The notes under the pieces: generated by a model
Database searches by the model: none
The model's input: the letters and a program-made list of their open reading frames with translations, nothing else
What the model was told of the DNA's origin: nothing
Assembly: GCF_004799515.1 (NCBI RefSeq)
Contig: NZ_SSMX01000024.1
Location: 1 to 64,000 of the forward strand
Length of the DNA: 64,000 nucleotides
Source of the DNA: Phenylobacterium sp.
GTDB lineage: Bacteria > Pseudomonadota > Alphaproteobacteria > Caulobacterales > Caulobacteraceae
Direction: 5' to 3'
Program-made: the position numbers and the translations under genes
Shown: positions 31,978 through 43,100 of the stretch, one piece after another
How the letters are laid out: each line of letters starts with the position of its first letter
How positions within the stretch are numbered: the stretch's first letter is position 1

Positions 31978-32376
31978 ATGAAGCTGAACCGTCTTGCCGG
32001 CCTCGCGGGGATCGCGGCCCTCATCCTCGCCTCGGCGGCGTCCGCGGCGCCTGAGAAGGGCTGCTTCTTCGTCCGGGACATCGGCGACCGCGTCGCGGCC
32101 GGTCCGCACACCCTCTACTTCAAGGTGAAAGACATCGATCACATGCACGCCGTCGCCTACTTCCATGTGGAGACCAAGGGCGACTGCGTCACCGGCGGCA
32201 CGCCGCGGCATGAGGCTTTCGAGGTCTTGAGCGGCATTCTGTCCTCAAGACACGCCGAGATGATCTGCAAGCCGGCCGACGTCCAGATCCGGTCCGAAAT
32301 CGCCTGCCCGATCGACACCATCGAGCCGATGACGCCGCAGGAAGTCGCCGCCCTGCCGCACTTGATCCGGCCCTAG
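31978..32376 (+). CDS. Small exported protein, DUF6491-like
   Basis: A 132-residue protein with a signal peptide (MKLNRLAGLAGIAALILASA, cleavage near ASAA). The mature part begins GCFFVRDIGDRVAAGPHTLY and ends CPIDTIEPMTPQEVAALPHL, with four cysteines. The C-F-x-R-D-I, TLY and C-terminal T-P-x-E-x-A-A-L-P pattern matches DUF6491 as I remember it. ATG 31978 follows GAGTGGGAGACGACC; a longer open frame upstream lies antisense to the CoA-transferase and is rejected. Function unknown. Its stop overlaps that of the next minus-strand gene (CTAG). Confidence 0.7.
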   Translation: MKLNRLAGLAGIAALILASAASAAPEKGCFFVRDIGDRVAAGPHTLYFKVKDIDHMHAVAYFHVETKGDCVTGGTPRHEAFEVLSGILSSRHAEMICKPADVQIRSEIACPIDTIEPMTPQEVAALPHLIRP

Positions 32377-32630
32377 CCGCGCTCGAACCGCTCGCCCGCC
32401 ACCCGCTCGCACTCGGCGGCCAGCTCCTTGAACAGCAGGGAGAGGATCACCAGCGCGCGGCCCTCCACGTCGGCGCGTTCGGCGCCGGCGGGCCAGTCGA
32501 CGACCATGTCGAATTCGATTTCCGGCGTCATGGCGTTCCGGCCGCGCACCTTGACGATCGCCGAGCCGGCCTCGGCGGGCTGGGCGACGGCGGTGACCTC
32601 CCAGCGCAGCTGGTCGTTGGTCTCGTCCAT
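32373..32630 (-). CDS. Hypothetical protein at the end of the Entner-Doudoroff operon
   Basis: An 85-residue acidic protein, [20 protein letters not shown]..., without signal peptide, Cys or membrane segment. It appears to be a small alpha/beta protein: strands in WEVTAVA, AIVKVRGR and IEFDMVVDW, then a C-terminal helix LSLLFKELAAECERVAGERF. Its ATG overlaps the eda stop by one base (TGATG), so it is translated with the pathway enzymes. I do not recognise the family. It could be a small regulator or accessory factor of the pathway, but nothing in the sequence proves it. Confidence 0.7.
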   Translation of the reverse strand: MDETNDQLRWEVTAVAQPAEAGSAIVKVRGRNAMTPEIEFDMVVDWPAGAERADVEGRALVILSLLFKELAAECERVAGERFERG

Positions 32631-33277
32631 CAGCCAGCGCCCAAGGCGGCGGCCTCGCGGGCCAGCGCGGTGATGCGGCCCCAGTCGCCGGCGCGGATCG
32701 CTTCGGCGGGCGCGACCCAGCTGCCGCCGACGCAGACCACGTTGGGCAGGGCCAGGTAGTCAGCCGCGTTGGCCGCGTTGACCCCGCCGGTCGGGCAGAA
32801 TCGGGCCTGCTGGAAGGGGCTCGCGAAGGCCTTCAGGGCCTCGATCCCGCCGACGACATTGGCCGGGAAGAGCTTGAAGTTGGTGAACCCGGCGGCCAGG
32901 CCGGCGATCAGTTCGGTGGCCGTGGCGATCCCGGGCAACAGGGGCGCGCGCTCCCCGGCGGTCTCGCCCTCGATCAGGCCCGGGCTGACGCAGAACCTTG
33001 CGCCCGCCGCGGCGGCGGCGCGGCGCATGGCCGGGTTGAGCACGGTGCCGGCGCCCACGACGCCGCCCTCAACCTCGCCGGCCATCCGCTCCAGGCAGTC
33101 CATGGCGACCGGGGTGCGCAGGGTGATCTCCAGCACCGGCAGGCCCCCGGCCACCAAGGCGCGGCCGAGCGGGACCGCGTACGCCACATCCTCGATGATC
33201 AGCACCGGGATCACCGGGGCGAGCCCGAGGATCTCATCCAGGCTCAAGTCGTTCCCTGAAGGGGGAGCCGCGCTCAC
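32630..33277 (-). CDS. eda: 2-dehydro-3-deoxy-phosphogluconate (KDPG) aldolase
   Basis: A 215-residue class I aldolase cleaving KDPG to pyruvate and glyceraldehyde-3-phosphate. Glu50 sits in VLEITLRTP, and the Schiff-base Lys135 in [23 protein letters not shown] and [15 protein letters not shown] are family signatures. It starts with GTG 33277, overlapping the glk stop by 4 bases (GTGA), and ends by overlapping the next small gene by one base. It completes the Entner-Doudoroff route begun by zwf, pgl and edd. Confidence 0.95.
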   Translation of the reverse strand: MSAAPPSGNDLSLDEILGLAPVIPVLIIEDVAYAVPLGRALVAGGLPVLEITLRTPVAMDCLERMAGEVEGGVVGAGTVLNPAMRRAAAAAGARFCVSPGLIEGETAGERAPLLPGIATATELIAGLAAGFTNFKLFPANVVGGIEALKAFASPFQQARFCPTGGVNAANAADYLALPNVVCVGGSWVAPAEAIRAGDWGRITALAREAAALGAG

Positions 33278-34242
33278 ATGCGCTCCATCATCGAAAGCTC
33301 CCGCGCAGCCCCGATGATCGCCGGATAGGGATGCACCACCAGCGAGGTGGGGATCTGCTGCAGGTAGGACGACAGCCGGCCCTTGGCCTCGAAACGGGCG
33401 CGGAACTCGCTCGCCGCCAGCCGCTCGACCATGCGCGGCGCGATGCCGCCGGAGATGAAGACCCCGCCGCGGGCGCCGAAGCTCAGGGCCAGGTCGCCGG
33501 CCACCGAGCCCAGGATGGCGCAGAAGCGATCGACGGCCTCGGCGGCCAGGACGTCGCCCTTGCTGGCGGCTTCGAACACCGCCTTTTCGTCGGCCAGGTG
33601 CGGCTCCATCTGGCGCAGCTTGCCCATCACGCCATAGAGCTCGAACAGGCCGCGGCCGGAGAGGATGCGCTCAATGGAGACCCGGCCGTGGATAGTGCGG
33701 AACTGGCTCCAGATCTCCACCTCCAGGTCGTCGGAGGGGGCGAAGGCCGCGTGGCCGCCCTCGGTGGCCACCGCCACGTCGCCGCGGTCGCTGCGCGCCA
33801 GGCCCGCCACCCCGAAGCCCGTGCCGGCGCCCAGCACCACCATGGGGCAATCCGGCGGCCCGCGCCGGGGCGGCCCGAGCACCTTGAGGGCTTCGCCGGT
33901 CAACATCGGACAGGCCAGGGCCTGGGCGGCGAAGTCGTTGATCAGCTTGACCGCCTCGAACTCGAACTGGGCGAGGAGGTCGCCTTCGGAGACCTGCCAG
34001 TCGAGATTGGTGAACTCGATCTCGCCGTCCACCACCGGCCCGGCCACGGCGATCACCGCGCGTGGAACGCGCTTGCGGCCCATGGTCCGCTCCAGGTAGT
34101 CGGCGATGATGTCGTTCAGCGAAGAATAGTTGGCGGACGGATAGATGTGCAGGTTACGCACCCGGCCTTCGGCGTCGATCAGGGCGAAGCGGGCGTTGGT
34201 GCCGCCGACGTCGCCGACCAGGCCGGTGTAACTGGGCTTCAT
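33274..34242 (-). CDS. glk: Glucokinase
   Basis: A 322-residue bacterial glucokinase (PF02685 type), phosphorylating glucose with [18 protein letters not shown] at residues 8-22 is the phosphate-binding motif. [15 protein letters not shown] and [11 protein letters not shown] shape the glucose site, with [11 protein letters not shown] and a GGIAPRMVE motif near residue 268. Start ATG 34242 overlaps the edd stop by one base (TGATG). Placement inside edd-eda means glucose entry and catabolism are co-expressed. Confidence 0.95.
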   Translation of the reverse strand: MKPSYTGLVGDVGGTNARFALIDAEGRVRNLHIYPSANYSSLNDIIADYLERTMGRKRVPRAVIAVAGPVVDGEIEFTNLDWQVSEGDLLAQFEFEAVKLINDFAAQALACPMLTGEALKVLGPPRRGPPDCPMVVLGAGTGFGVAGLARSDRGDVAVATEGGHAAFAPSDDLEVEIWSQFRTIHGRVSIERILSGRGLFELYGVMGKLRQMEPHLADEKAVFEAASKGDVLAAEAVDRFCAILGSVAGDLALSFGARGGVFISGGIAPRMVERLAASEFRARFEAKGRLSSYLQQIPTSLVVHPYPAIIGAARELSMMERM

Positions 34243-36053
34243 CAGGCGGCCTCGAACAGCGAGCAGGCGCCGGTGTCGGCGGTCCCCGCGGCGCGGCGCA
34301 TCAGGCCGAACAGCTCGCGGCCGTAGCCGGGGACGGACGGCGGGGCCTTGGCGCGTTCGCGTCCCATGAACTCGTGGGTGTCCACCTTGATCTCCAAAGT
34401 CCCGTTGTGCGCGTCGAGCCGAATCACGTCGCCGTCGCGGACGCGGGCCAGCGGTCCGCCGTCGGCGGCTTCCGGCGTGACGTGGATCGCCGCCGGGACC
34501 TTGCCCGAGGCGCCCGACATCCGCCCGTCGGTGACCAGCGCCACCTTGAAGCCCTTGTCCAGCAGGACGCCCAGCGGCGGGGTGAGGTTGTGCAGCTCCG
34601 GCATGCCGTTGGCCTGCGGGCCCTGGAAACGGACCACGGCGACGAAATCCCTGTCGAGCTCGCCGCGATGATAGGCGGCCTGCAGGTCGTCCTGGCTTTC
34701 GAACACCGCCGCCGGCGCCTCGACCACCAGATGGTCGGGCTTCATCGACGAGGTCTTCATCACCGCCCGGCCGAGCGGGCCCTTGAGCAGACGCAGGCCG
34801 CCCTCGGTGTGGAAGGGATCGTCCACCGGCCGCAGGATGTCGCGGTTCAGGGACCGGGCCGCGCCCTCGCGCCAGACCAGCTTGCCGCCGTCGAGGAAGG
34901 GCTCGGCCTGATAGCGGCGCAGGCCCTGGCCGGCCACGGTGAGCACGTCGTCATGGGCGAGGCCCGCGTCCAGCAGCTGGCGCACCACGAAGGCCATGCC
35001 GCCGGCGGCATGGAAGGCGTTCACGTCCTCAGCCCCGTTCGGATAGACCCGCGCGATCAGCGGCGTGACGCGGGAGAGGTCGTCGAAATCCTCCCAGGTC
35101 AGCAGGACGCCCGCCGCGCGGCCCATGGCGATCAGGTGCAGGGTATGGTTGGTGGACCCGCCCGTGGCCAAGAGGCCCGCGAGCATGTTCACCACGCTCT
35201 TGACGCCCACCACCTGGGCCATGGGCGCATAGGCGTTGGCCCCGTCGCGGATCTCCACCGCCCGTTTGGCCGCGGCAGCGGTGAGCGCGTCGCGGAGCGG
35301 CGTGTTCGGATGCACGAAGGCCGCGCCCGGCAGGTGCAGCCCGGCCATCTCCATCATCATCTGATTGGAGTTGGCGGTGCCGTAGAAGGTGCAGGTGCCG
35401 GGCCCGTGGTAGGAGGCCATTTCCGAGTCCAGAAGTTCCTCCCGCGTCGCCTGGCCCTGGGCGTAGAGGGCGCGGACGCGGGCCTTCTCGTGGTTCGACA
35501 CCCCCGAGGTCATCGGCCCGGCGGGGACGAAGATCACCGGCAGGTGGCCGAAGCTCAAGGCCCCCATGGTCAGGCCCGGCACGATCTTGTCGCAGACCCC
35601 CAGCATCAGGGCCGCGTCGAAGGCGTCGTGGGTCAGGGCCACGGCGGTGGCCATGGCGATCACGTCGCGGGAGAACAGCGACAGCTCCATGCCCGGCCGG
35701 CCCTGTGTGACCCCGTCGCACATGGCCGGCGCCCCGCCGGCGTACTGGGCCGCCGCGCCGGCCTCGCGCGCGGCCTGCTTGATGATGGCCGGGAAGCGCT
35801 CCAGCGGCTGGTGGGCCGAGAGCATGTCGTTGTAGGCGCTGACGATGGCCAGGTTGGGCGCGGCGGGGTCGCGCATCATGGTCTTGGTCCCGTCGCTCTC
35901 GGCGGCGAAGGCGTGGGCCCAGTTGGCGCAGGAGAGCTTGGCGCGGCCGGTCCCGGCGGAGCGGGCGGACTCCATGCGGGCCAGGTAGTCGGCGCGGGTC
36001 GCGCGGCTGCGTTCGGCGATCCGTTCGGTGACTTCCGCCGTGACCGGATGCAT
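34242..36053 (-). CDS. edd: 6-phosphogluconate dehydratase
   Basis: A 603-residue IlvD/Edd-family dehydratase with a [4Fe-4S] or [2Fe-2S] cluster. [17 protein letters not shown] near residue 150 and [17 protein letters not shown] near 110 hold cluster cysteines. [19 protein letters not shown] near 505 is the C-terminal family signature. It converts 6-phosphogluconate to KDPG. It lies 4 bases after the pgl stop and overlaps glk, giving a compact pgl-edd-glk-eda order. Length agrees with known Edd (about 600). Confidence 0.95.
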   Translation of the reverse strand: MHPVTAEVTERIAERSRATRADYLARMESARSAGTGRAKLSCANWAHAFAAESDGTKTMMRDPAAPNLAIVSAYNDMLSAHQPLERFPAIIKQAAREAGAAAQYAGGAPAMCDGVTQGRPGMELSLFSRDVIAMATAVALTHDAFDAALMLGVCDKIVPGLTMGALSFGHLPVIFVPAGPMTSGVSNHEKARVRALYAQGQATREELLDSEMASYHGPGTCTFYGTANSNQMMMEMAGLHLPGAAFVHPNTPLRDALTAAAAKRAVEIRDGANAYAPMAQVVGVKSVVNMLAGLLATGGSTNHTLHLIAMGRAAGVLLTWEDFDDLSRVTPLIARVYPNGAEDVNAFHAAGGMAFVVRQLLDAGLAHDDVLTVAGQGLRRYQAEPFLDGGKLVWREGAARSLNRDILRPVDDPFHTEGGLRLLKGPLGRAVMKTSSMKPDHLVVEAPAAVFESQDDLQAAYHRGELDRDFVAVVRFQGPQANGMPELHNLTPPLGVLLDKGFKVALVTDGRMSGASGKVPAAIHVTPEAADGGPLARVRDGDVIRLDAHNGTLEIKVDTHEFMGRERAKAPPSVPGYGRELFGLMRRAAGTADTGACSLFEAA

Positions 36054-36057
36054 GTGG

Positions 36058-36717
36058 CTATCCCTCGAAGCTCGGGGCCCAGAATACCCTCAGCGGAACC
36101 CGGTCCTGGTTAAGGACCGTACGCACGGGCAGGTCGGGCCCGGTCGCAGCCCCCTCGATCACCTGCCGCTTAGCCTCCCCGGCGATCAAGAGGAAGATGG
36201 CGCGGCTCTGCAACAACGCCGCGAACGTCAGGCTGATCCGCGGCACGGGCGGCGCGCCGAAGCCCTGGGGCGACTCCGCGACCAGGGCGGGGCCGTTCGC
36301 CTGGGCCATCACCGGGCTGCCGGGGATCAGCGAGGCGACATGGCCGTCCTCGCCCATGCCCAGCATCACCGCATCGAACGGCATCAGCTGGCGCAGCGCC
36401 GGCTCGGCATAGTCGGTCAGCGGCAGGAAGCGGGCGGCGGCGGCCTCGCCCACGAACAGGCGCTCGCGCAGACCCCGGGCGTTGGAATTCGGCGAGTCGG
36501 CGTCCACCTGCCGCTCGTCGGACAGGGTTACGGCCACATGCGCCCAGTCGAGCGGGGTGCGCGCCAGCCGGTCGTACACGCCGCCGGGAGAACGCCCGCC
36601 GGTGGCCACCAGGCTCGCATGGCCGCGGGCGGCAAGGCCGGCCGAGAGCCGTTCCAGAATGGCGGAGGCCACCGCGTCCGCCAGCGCCTCGCCGTTTTCG
36701 AAGGTCTCAACCATCAT
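36058..36717 (-). CDS. pgl: 6-phosphogluconolactonase
   Basis: A 219-residue lactonase of the DevB/glucosamine-6-phosphate isomerase-like fold. [16 protein letters not shown] near residue 40, [20 protein letters not shown] near 68 and [16 protein letters not shown] near 140 are the diagnostic motifs. It hydrolyses 6-phosphogluconolactone made by Zwf. Two adjacent ATGs (36717 and 36714) are possible. It starts 19 bases after the pyk stop, so pyk-pgl-edd-glk-eda is probably one transcript. Confidence 0.93.
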   Translation of the reverse strand: MMVETFENGEALADAVASAILERLSAGLAARGHASLVATGGRSPGGVYDRLARTPLDWAHVAVTLSDERQVDADSPNSNARGLRERLFVGEAAAARFLPLTDYAEPALRQLMPFDAVMLGMGEDGHVASLIPGSPVMAQANGPALVAESPQGFGAPPVPRISLTFAALLQSRAIFLLIAGEAKRQVIEGAATGPDLPVRTVLNQDRVPLRVFWAPSFEG

Positions 36718-36736
36718 CCCGCCCTAACGCGCCGGC

Positions 36737-38155
36737 CTAGCGGGTGGGCGCATGGGCGATGCGCAGGATGTTGGCCGATCCGGGCTTGCCCATGGGCAAG
36801 CCGGCCAGGATCAGCACCCGCTGGCCGGGGTCGGCCAGGTTCATTTCGACCGCCTGTTCCAGGGCCACGCGGGTCAGGTCCTCCGGGTCGGAGGGCTCGG
36901 CCACGACGCGGGGCTCAACGCCCCAGATCAGCGCCATGCGCCGGGCGGTGTCGAGGCTGGGGGTGAGCGCCAGCGTCGGCTGCAGCGGCCGCTCGCGGGC
37001 CAGCCGCAGCGCCGTCTGGCCGGTGGTGGTGAAGGCGGCCAGGCAGGCGGTGGAGGCGGCGTCGGCGGCCTTGCGCGCGGCGGCCACCAGGGCGTCGGCG
37101 TCGGCGTCCTCCACGGGATATTCCGCGCGCATCAGCTCCGGCCAGCGCGGGTCGCGCTCCACGCGGGTGATGATGCGGTCCATCATCGAGACGGCTTCCA
37201 GCGGATAATCGCCGGCGGCGCTCTCCGCCGAGAGCATCAGGGCGTCGGCGCCCTCATAGACCGCGCCGGCCACGTCCGAAGCCTCGGCCCGGGTCGGCGT
37301 CGGCGAATGGGTCATGGATTCCAGCATCTGGGTGGCCACGATCACCGGGATGCCGCGCAGGCGGGCGGCGCGGACCAGCTGCTTCTGGACCACCGGCACC
37401 TCCTCCGGCGCCAGCTCCACGCCGAGGTCGCCCCGGGCCACCATCACCGCCTGGCAGAGGTCGAGGATCTCGTCGAGGGACTCCAGCGCCGAGGGCTTCT
37501 CGATCTTGGCCAGCACATTGGCGCGCCCCTGCACCAGGCTGCGCAGCTCGGCCATGTCGGAGGCGCGCTGCACGAAGCTGAGCGCCACCCAGTCCACGCC
37601 CTCGTTCAGGGCGAAGGCCAGGTCCTTGCGGTCCTTGTCGGTCAGCGCCGGGATCGGGATCGCCAGGCCGGGCAGGTTCAGGCCCTTGTGGTCGGAGAGT
37701 TGGTCGCCGGCCTCCACCACGGTCTCGGCGAAGTCCGGGCCGTTGTCGGTCACCCGCAGGCGCACCTTGCCGTCGTCCAGCAGCACGATAGCCCCCTTGC
37801 GCAGGGCGGCGAACACTTCGGGATGCGGCACGCCGATGCGCGAGGCGTCGCCGGGCTCGGCGCTCAGGTCCAGGCGCAGGTGGTGGCCGCTCTTCAGCCG
37901 CGCGATCCCATCGGCGAAGACGCCCAGGCGGATCTTTGGCCCCTGCAGGTCGGCCAGCACCGCCAGCGGCCGGCCGACCGAGGCCTCCGCCTCGCGCACC
38001 GAGGCGATGGTCTTGGCGTGATCGGCGTGGGTTCCGTGGCTGAAGTTGACCCGGAAGACGTCCGCCCCGGCCAGGGCGAGCTCCCGCACCTTGTCCACGC
38101 CGCGGCTCGCGGGTCCCAGGGTCGCGACAATTCGGGCTCGGCGCGCACGGATCAT
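36737..38155 (-). CDS. pyk: Pyruvate kinase
   Basis: A 472-residue pyruvate kinase. RRARIVATLGPASRG is at the N-terminus, the metal/substrate segment AVMVARGDLGVELAPEEVP near residue 238, and IVATQMLESMTHSPTPTRAE near 272. A C-terminal allosteric domain is present. It makes pyruvate and ATP from PEP at the end of the lower glycolytic branch. Start ATG 38155. It heads the Entner-Doudoroff operon; placing pyk upstream of pgl-edd-glk-eda links both pyruvate-forming branches. Confidence 0.94.
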   Translation of the reverse strand: MIRARRARIVATLGPASRGVDKVRELALAGADVFRVNFSHGTHADHAKTIASVREAEASVGRPLAVLADLQGPKIRLGVFADGIARLKSGHHLRLDLSAEPGDASRIGVPHPEVFAALRKGAIVLLDDGKVRLRVTDNGPDFAETVVEAGDQLSDHKGLNLPGLAIPIPALTDKDRKDLAFALNEGVDWVALSFVQRASDMAELRSLVQGRANVLAKIEKPSALESLDEILDLCQAVMVARGDLGVELAPEEVPVVQKQLVRAARLRGIPVIVATQMLESMTHSPTPTRAEASDVAGAVYEGADALMLSAESAAGDYPLEAVSMMDRIITRVERDPRWPELMRAEYPVEDADADALVAAARKAADAASTACLAAFTTTGQTALRLARERPLQPTLALTPSLDTARRMALIWGVEPRVVAEPSDPEDLTRVALEQAVEMNLADPGQRVLILAGLPMGKPGSANILRIAHAPTR

Positions 38156-38272
38156 GGGCTGGAGCCTTAGGCTTCCGGAGCCAAGCTGATCAAGGCACGT
38201 TAGAGGCTAAGCTGGCGGATTTGGGCGAACCGGCTCGGGAAGAGGGTGTGCGATGACAGGGGCTCAGACCGT

Positions 38273-40102
38273 ATGGGCGCACGCGTGACCCAGAACCTCG
38301 AACTGTTCCCGATCGGCAACTGCGCGGCCAGCGCCCTGATCGACGAGGCGGGCCGCTATGTCTGGGCCTGCGCGCCCCGGGTGGACGGCGATCCCTTCTT
38401 CTCCGCCCTGCTGAACGGCGAGGCCGCGGAGGACGGCGCCGACGGCGGCCATGGCTTGTGGTCCGTGGAGGTCGAGAACCGCAAGGAGACCACCCAGGCC
38501 TACCGCCGCAACACCCCGATCCTGATCACCGAGATCACCGACGAGGCCGGCGCGCGCGTGGAGATCATCGATTTCTGCCCGCGCTACCGCCAGTTCGGCC
38601 GGCTCTACCGCCCGCTGGCCTTCGTGCGGCTGATCCGGCCCGTGGAGGGCACGCCGCGCATCCGCATCCGCCTGCGGCCGACCGTGAACTACGGTGAGGC
38701 GCCGGCCGCCACCACCAACGGCTCCAACCACATCCGTTATGTGGGCGGTGAGACCACACTGCGGATGACCACCGACGGGCCGATCAGCCACGTGCTGGAC
38801 GAGCGTCTGTTCCGGCTGGAGGAGCCGATCGCGCTCTTCCTGGGCCCGGACGAAGGCTTCCCGGACGACATCACCACCACCACCCTGCGCATGCTGCGCG
38901 AGACCACCGACTATTGGCGGCGCTGGGTGCGGACCCTCTACGTGCCGCTGGAGTGGCAGTCGGCGGTGATCCGGGCGGCGATCACGCTGAAGCTCTGCAC
39001 CCACGAGGACACCGGCGCCATCGTGGCGGCGATGACCACCTCGATCCCGGAGCACGCGGTCGAGCCGGGCGAGGTCGCCCGCAACTGGGACTACCGCTAC
39101 TGCTGGCTGCGCGACGCCTACTATGTGGTGCAGGCCCTGAACCGCCTGGGCGCGGCGGACATCCTGGAGAACTACCTGGTCTACCTGCGCAACCTGGTCG
39201 ACCAGGTGGGCAAGGACGGGCGGATGCAGCCGGTCTATGGCGTCGGCCTGGAGCCGGTGCTGACCGAGCGGGTCGCCCCGGGCCTGAAGGGCTACCGCGG
39301 CATGGGGCCCGTCAGGGTCGGCAACCAGGCCCACGAGCACATGCAGTATGACGTGTTCGGCCAGATCGTGCTCTCCACCGTCCAGGCCTTCTTCGACGAG
39401 CGCCTGATCCGCCCGGCCTCGGTGGACGACTTCCGCGCCCTGGAGTGGGTCGGCGACCGCGCCTTCGAGCTGCACGACCAGCCGGACGCCAGCCTCTGGG
39501 AATTCCGCGGCCGCGAGGCGGTGCACACCTATTCCTCGGTGATGTGCTGGGCGGCCTGCGACCGGCTGGGCAACGCCGCCGCCCGGCTGGGCCTCAAGGA
39601 CCGCGCCGAGTTCTGGAACGACCGCGCCAACCAGATCCGCGCCACCATCGAGCGCGAGGCCTGGAACGAGGAACTGGGCCGCTACGCCTCGACCTTCGGC
39701 GGCGACCAGCTCGACGCCTCGCTGCTGCAGATGATCGACGTGCGCTACGTGGAACCCACCGACCCGCGGATGGTCGCCACCATGGAGGCGGTGGAGAAGG
39801 GCCTGCGGCGCGGCGAGTTCATGCTGCGCTACGCCCAGCCCGATGACTTCGGCGAGCCGAAGACCGCCTTCAACTTCTGCACTTTCTGGCTGATCGAGGC
39901 CCTGCACCTGTCGGGCCGCACCGACGAGGCGCGGCAGCTTTTCGAGGACATGTTGGACCGGCGCACCAAGGCGGGCCTACTGTCGGAGGATATCAGCTTC
40001 GACGGCAAGGAGCTCTGGGGGAATTATCCGCAGACCTATTCCCTGGTCGGCCTGATCAACTGCGCGAGCCTGCTCTCGCGGCCCTGGGCCAGCGTCCGCT
40101 AG
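38273..40102 (+). CDS. Glycoside hydrolase family 15 protein (glucoamylase/trehalase-like)
   Basis: About 609 residues. The N-terminal beta-sandwich domain starts TQNLELFPIGNCAASALID. The (alpha/alpha)6 barrel begins near residue 250, with NWDYRYCWLRDAYYVVQAL near 270 and ETFSYDGKELWG-like C-terminal motifs. Bacterial GH15 enzymes hydrolyse starch-type glucans or, in some clades, trehalose. In many proteobacteria this type sits between otsB and otsA, and otsBA lie 6 kb away here, so trehalose or a storage glucan is the likely substrate. The start is uncertain: GTG 38246, ATG 38273 (AGGGG 10 bases before) and GTG 38285 are in frame. It ends by sharing CTAG with the NRPS stop. Confidence 0.88.
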   Translation: MGARVTQNLELFPIGNCAASALIDEAGRYVWACAPRVDGDPFFSALLNGEAAEDGADGGHGLWSVEVENRKETTQAYRRNTPILITEITDEAGARVEIIDFCPRYRQFGRLYRPLAFVRLIRPVEGTPRIRIRLRPTVNYGEAPAATTNGSNHIRYVGGETTLRMTTDGPISHVLDERLFRLEEPIALFLGPDEGFPDDITTTTLRMLRETTDYWRRWVRTLYVPLEWQSAVIRAAITLKLCTHEDTGAIVAAMTTSIPEHAVEPGEVARNWDYRYCWLRDAYYVVQALNRLGAADILENYLVYLRNLVDQVGKDGRMQPVYGVGLEPVLTERVAPGLKGYRGMGPVRVGNQAHEHMQYDVFGQIVLSTVQAFFDERLIRPASVDDFRALEWVGDRAFELHDQPDASLWEFRGREAVHTYSSVMCWAACDRLGNAAARLGLKDRAEFWNDRANQIRATIEREAWNEELGRYASTFGGDQLDASLLQMIDVRYVEPTDPRMVATMEAVEKGLRRGEFMLRYAQPDDFGEPKTAFNFCTFWLIEALHLSGRTDEARQLFEDMLDRRTKAGLLSEDISFDGKELWGNYPQTYSLVGLINCASLLSRPWASVR

Positions 40103-43100
40103 ATCGCCGCCTGGGGCTCGGCGGCGGCCGGCGGCTGGCGCGCGGCCCGGCCCAGGAGCGCCGCACCCCTCGTCCAGAGCTGCGACAGCACGATCCCCGC
40201 GGCCAGGGCCACGGCCACCTGTAACGCCGGCCACGCCGGAGCGTGGACCCATCTCAGCACGTCCCGCGCCGCGAAATGGGTCAGGTAGATGAACAGCGAG
40301 GCGCCGGACACCGCCATCACGGTCACGGCCACCGGCCTGGGCAGGGCCGCCTGGCCCGCCGTCAGCAGGGCCGCGCCGGAAATCAGCGCGATCAGCGCCT
40401 GCTGCGGATTGAACGCCCCCGCGGTCATGAGAGCGTAGCCCAGGAGCGTCACGGCGACCCAGGTCTTCTGCCGTCGCGTGGCGGCAAGCGCGATCATCAC
40501 CCCCAGCATGAAGGTCGGCAGGTGGGTCGTGGGCAGGAAGGCCACCGTCGCGAAGGCCGGCGCCTGGCCCGTGAAGAATCCCGGATAGACCGCGGCCGGC
40601 AGCAGGAAGCGGGTGACGCAGGCGAGGCCGAACAGCCCCGCGGCGAAGCGCATCGGCGAGACCCGGAAGTCCGTCGCCCGCGTGGTCACGGCCAGCGCCA
40701 GGCAGACCAGAACCAGGATCTGCAGCAGGCAGTCGATGAACCACAGATAGAACTCATGCCCGCCCCAGTAGGGCGGCGAGAGCTTAGAGTAGTCCTGGAG
40801 GTCGGCCGCCAGCAGCAGGGTCGAGACGCTAGGGCGCCGCCCGGCCAGGGCCTTGGCCGAGAACAGCAGCACTGAGAACAGCATGGTCGGCACGAACAGC
40901 TTCCCGAGCCAGCGGGTCGCCGGCGCGACCGAGCGGGCGGCGAAGACCTGCGGCAGCTGGAGGGCGCCGAACAGGTAGCCGGAGATCGCCAGCAGGCTGG
41001 TGGTGGCGCCGCCGCCGTAGCGCAACAGGCCCAAGTGCCCCGCCACCACTAGGAAGATCGAGGCGGCGCGCAGCAGGATCGGGGCGTCCACCGCGCTCCA
41101 GCCCGCCCAGCGGCTCGCGGCGGCGGCCCGGCCGGCGGCGGCGAGCTCGGCCACGGTCATCATCTGCCAGCCGGCTGGCACGTCGCCGATCGCCTCCTCG
41201 GTGGCCAAGTAGGCCTGGACGTAGGATAGGCTGTCGCCGCCCAGGCCGGCGAAGGTGGAGGCGGGCAGGATCGGCCGCGCCGCGCCCAGCACCTCGCGCC
41301 AGCGGTCGATCAGCGCCTGCTCGCGCGCGGTCGGCGCCCGCGCCGGACCGGCCTGGTCGGCCTGAGCCGCTTCCTGGGCCGCCACGTGAGCGGCCAGGGC
41401 CGCACGGTCGACCTTGCCGTTGGGGGTCAGCGGCAGGGCCTCCAGCCAGTAGATCCGCTGTGGGACCATGTAGGCGGGCAGGCGGGCGGCCAGGGCCTCG
41501 CACGTCGCCGCCTCGTCGAAAGCCGAGAGCCTGGGGCCCGCCACGAAGCCCGCGATCTGGCGGTGCGCCGCCTCGCCCACCGCCAGCGCGGCGGCGGCGC
41601 GCACCTGCGGCCGGGCCGCGAGCGCGGCGGTGACCTCCGCCAGCTCCACCCTGTGGCCACGGATCTTCACCTGGTCGTCCTGGCGCCCCGTGAGCAGCAC
41701 CTGGCCGTCCGGCAGGCGAACCCCGCGGTCGCCGGTGTAGTGGATGTTGGCGCGGGCCGTGGCGTCGCGCCCGCGGTCGCTGGGCGTCACGATCCGCCCG
41801 GCCTCCACATAGCCCAGGCTCAGCCGGTTGGAGCGCACTGCGATCTCGCCGGCCTCACCGACGCCGACCGGACGCCGCTCGGCGTCGACCACCAGCAGCT
41901 GGAAGCCGTTGGAGCCCGCGCCCACCGGCACGGCGGACCACTGGAGGTCGCCGTCGAAGCGGAAGAAGCCCGCGGCCTGCGGTGTCTCGGTGGCGCCGTA
42001 GACGTTCACATGCTCAGCCGTCGGCGCGAGCGGGGCGAGCTCGGCCAGCAAGGCTGGGCGCAGGAAGTCGCCGCCCCAGAACATCAGCCGCAGATGCGGC
42101 AGCGGCGGGGCGCGATGCGCCTCGGCCGCCAGGATCTGCCCAAGGGCCGGGGTCAGGTGGACGACGGTGGCGCGCGTCTCGCCCAGCCAGCCGGCCAGGG
42201 CCCCGGGCTGCAGCACCGTCGCGGCCTGTGGGATCAGCAGGGTCCCGCCCGCCGACAAGGGCGCGAAGACGTCGCGCAGCAGGGGATCGTGCGACAGGCC
42301 GGACAGGAGGGTGATCCGGTCCGCGGCGGTCAGGCCGAAACTCTGCGCCTGCCAGCGCAGGAAATGGCTGAGCGGACCGTGCGCGCAGGCGACGCCCTTC
42401 GGCCGCCCGGTGCTGCCGGAGGTGAAGAGGATGTAGGCCGCCTCGTCCGGCCGGGCGCGGTCGAGCGCGAGGCCGGTGATCGCGGCGTCGCGGGCCGCCT
42501 GGCGCAGCGCCCCCACCTCCAGCGCCTTGGCCCGGGCCGCCAGCACCAGGCGTTCGGCGAGCGGCGTCAGGCCAGGCCCGGTCGCCACCACGGCGTGCGG
42601 CGCGGCGATCTCGCAGAGCTGGCTCAGCCTGGGCTCGGGGTAGGCGCTGTCCAGCAGGATGAAAACCCCGCCCAGCCGCGCCACGCCCAGGAGGGCGAAG
42701 ACCAGCTCCGGGCTGCGCTCGGCCAGGATCGCCACCCGCTCGCCGGCCGCCACGCCGCGCGACGCGAGCCCTTCGGCCACCGCCCGCGAACACGCCTCGA
42801 CCTCAGCGTAGGTGAACCGCCGCTCGCCGTGTTCGATGGCGATGGCGTCGGGCGTCTCCCGCGCCCGCGCCAGGAAATCGGCGTGGATCAGCCGCCCCGG
42901 ATCGTCCGGCAGGAGCGCGTCGGGGTCGGGCAGGACGCCCGGCGCGGCGAAAGCGGCCAGGGGCGAGGCCGCGATCGGCGCGTCCACGTCGCGGGCCAGG
43001 GCGTCGGCCAGGGCCACCACCTGTTCGGCCACCGCCTCCACCCGCGCCGCGCCGAAGGCGGCGGGGTCGTAGAATAGCGCCAAGCTCATGCGGCCTTCGT

